The notes beneath the pieces were generated by a model. That model did no database searches, had not been told where the DNA came from, and saw only the letters and a list, made by a program, of their open reading frames with translations. A DNA stretch of 5,430 nucleotides from Pseudomonadota bacterium (GTDB lineage Bacteria; Desulfobacterota; WTBG01; CAIYCZ01), in assembly GCA_026388865.1 (NCBI GenBank), contig JAPLIX010000162.1, forward strand, positions 1 through 5,430. The letters run 5' to 3'. The position numbers and the translations under genes are program-made. Shown here piece by piece: positions 4,657 through 5,430 of the stretch. The number at the start of each line of letters is the position of its first letter. Within the stretch, counting starts at the first letter, position 1.

Positions 4657-5059
4657 TCATTCCCGCGCAGGCGGGAATCCAGGAAAACAGTTATACTAAT
4701 TCGCCATATAAATCTTTCCATTCAGGATTCAGGTTTTCAATGATCCGCAATTTCCAATTCCTGTTCCATTTCTTTATCTGTTTTTCTCTGGTTATTGCTT
4801 CCCGTATATCGTTGTGCACCTCGTACCATACGAGGGTGTGCACATTGTATTGTTTTGTGAACCCCTCGATAAGATTCTCTTTATGCTCATAAACCCTTTT
4901 GAGTAGATTATTTGTTACCCCAATGTACAGCGTGCCGTTTTTTCTGCTTGCCAGCATATAAACGTAGTATTGTTTATCAACGGACATTTCGCAAATTCTT
5001 TTCAAAAGATTCTGGATTCCCGTCCCCGACTAAAACATTCGAGGCCTGCGCGAAAATGA
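4657..5059. mobile_element. GIY-YIG gene flanked by inverted REP units
   Basis: tcattcccgcgcaggc (4657-4672) followed by gggaatccag (4673-4682) forms the left unit. On the right, ctggattccc (5012-5021) and gcctgcgcgaaaatga (5044-5059) are its inverted parts, matching 10 of 10 and 14 of 16, with a 22-bp insertion between them. The GIY-YIG gene fills almost all of the interior: its stop lies 8 bp from the left unit and its start 6 to 24 bp from the right. This matches the gene-less doublets at 2566-2638 and 4557-4626 but with a gene between the halves. The repeats are read directly; mobility is inferred. Confidence 0.6.
4691..4987 (-). CDS. Small GIY-YIG nuclease-domain protein
   Basis: This single-domain protein of 98 residues belongs to the short UPF0213/URI-like GIY-YIG group. 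Visible landmarks are YYVYM (7-11) for the 'GIY' strand, LYIGVTN (20-26) for 'YIG', the catalytic Arg in LLKRVYEHK (28-36, Arg31), the conserved metal-binding Glu in REKQIKKW (67-74, Glu68) and the final NPEWKDLY (87-94). All residues needed for Mg-dependent phosphodiester cleavage look intact. The ATG at 4987 is preferred; an in-frame TTG at 5005 would add six residues and neither has a clear ribosome binding site. Members of this group are widespread, poorly characterised and often solitary. Here the gene sits between inverted REP units that hug its ends, which suggests the two travel together. It could instead be a neutral insertion next to repeats. Confidence 0.92.
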   Translation of the reverse strand: MSVDKQYYVYMLASRKNGTLYIGVTNNLLKRVYEHKENLIEGFTKQYNVHTLVWYEVHNDIREAITREKQIKKWNRNWKLRIIENLNPEWKDLYGELV

Positions 5060-5200
5060 GTGCGTTAGCGTCAGCCACAAAATATATTATATTTTTAAAT
5101 ATTTATGTGCTTTTTAATTTACTTATTGCTACAATCCTTATAGTATCTATAGCACACCTTCCCGCAGCACTATTTTAACCTTAAAAAATCAGGCAGACAT

Positions 5201-5430
5201 ATGGAAAATGATAGCACAAAAAGTGTTACATTAAAACGATATGTCATTTCGGTGCTGATAATATGGACGGTATTAATTGCCGTCTCGCTTGCTTGGAACA
5301 TAGTTCAGAATAAATCAAATACCAGGGAAATCGCTTATAACCTTGCTCATCTCACCCTTAAAAAGGATACCCTGTACCGTCACTGGAATGCTGACCACGG
5401 AGGCGTGTATGCCTTCGTCACGAAAGACAC
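5201..5430 (+). CDS. Membrane-anchored sensor with DUF3365/Tll0287-like domain, N-terminal part only
   Basis: The ATG at 5201, with a weak AGG 7 nt upstream, opens a frame that runs off the window after 76 codons. A short charged start is followed by one transmembrane helix (about residues 14-34, YVISVLIIWTVLIAVSLAW). After it comes a segment with the family-like pattern LTLKKDTLYRHWNADHGGVYAFV (55-77 region), in which RxWNAxHGGVY is the hallmark of DUF3365 sensor domains. Such domains are typically periplasmic, sometimes haem-binding, and are followed by HAMP/PAS and histidine-kinase or GGDEF parts. The output domain here is outside the window, so the signalling type is not known. The 200 bp before it is AT-rich and holds no clear promoter. 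Confidence 0.8.
   Translation, partial: MENDSTKSVTLKRYVISVLIIWTVLIAVSLAWNIVQNKSNTREIAYNLAHLTLKKDTLYRHWNADHGGVYAFVTKD

Overview
The window looks like part of a bacterial chromosome of moderate GC content, probably from a Gram-negative environmental lineage. A Desulfobacterota-like or similar uncultured group is my guess, based on the riboflavin/NusB gene order, the DUF3365-type sensor and the dense palindromic repeats. No marker here fixes the taxonomy.

Layout. Positions 1-270 hold the C-terminal end of a GTP cyclohydrolase II (RibA/RibBA). A small four-helix-bundle (S23/IVP family) gene follows at 520-900. Next come ribH (979-1446), nusB with a TTG start (1549-1971) and a YjbQ/UPF0047 gene (2036-2431), all on the + strand. 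A second, clearly different S23-family gene (2631-2990) and a TatD-type metal-dependent hydrolase (3027-3863) complete the + strand run. Convergent to these is a small HAD-family 'soluble P-type ATPase'-like protein on the - strand (3978-4448). A GIY-YIG nuclease-domain gene lies upstream of it, also on - (4691-4987, possibly to 5005). The window ends inside a + strand membrane-anchored sensor with a DUF3365/Tll0287-like start (5201 to the edge).

ribA/ribBA, ribH and nusB are a classical bacterial cluster: riboflavin biosynthesis plus an antitermination factor. YjbQ, TatD and the HAD protein are ordinary housekeeping or poorly characterised genes. What is unusual is what lies between them. 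Each of the three small accessory genes (two S23, one GIY-YIG) sits between its own pair of inverted repeats, each pair of a different sequence family. The remaining gaps hold gene-less palindromes, REPIN-like doublets, a MITE-like element, 7-bp and 8-bp tandem repeats, and hairpins.

The repeats reach into genes. The apparent start codon of the second S23 gene lies in a MITE arm, the TatD N-terminus is encoded by an 8-bp tandem repeat, and the yjbQ stop codon is inside an inverted repeat. My main hypothesis is that these are small non-autonomous gene cassettes (S23 or GIY-YIG within terminal inverted repeats) that have invaded gene boundaries of a housekeeping cluster. The repeat structure is read directly from the sequence. 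Mobility is inferred.
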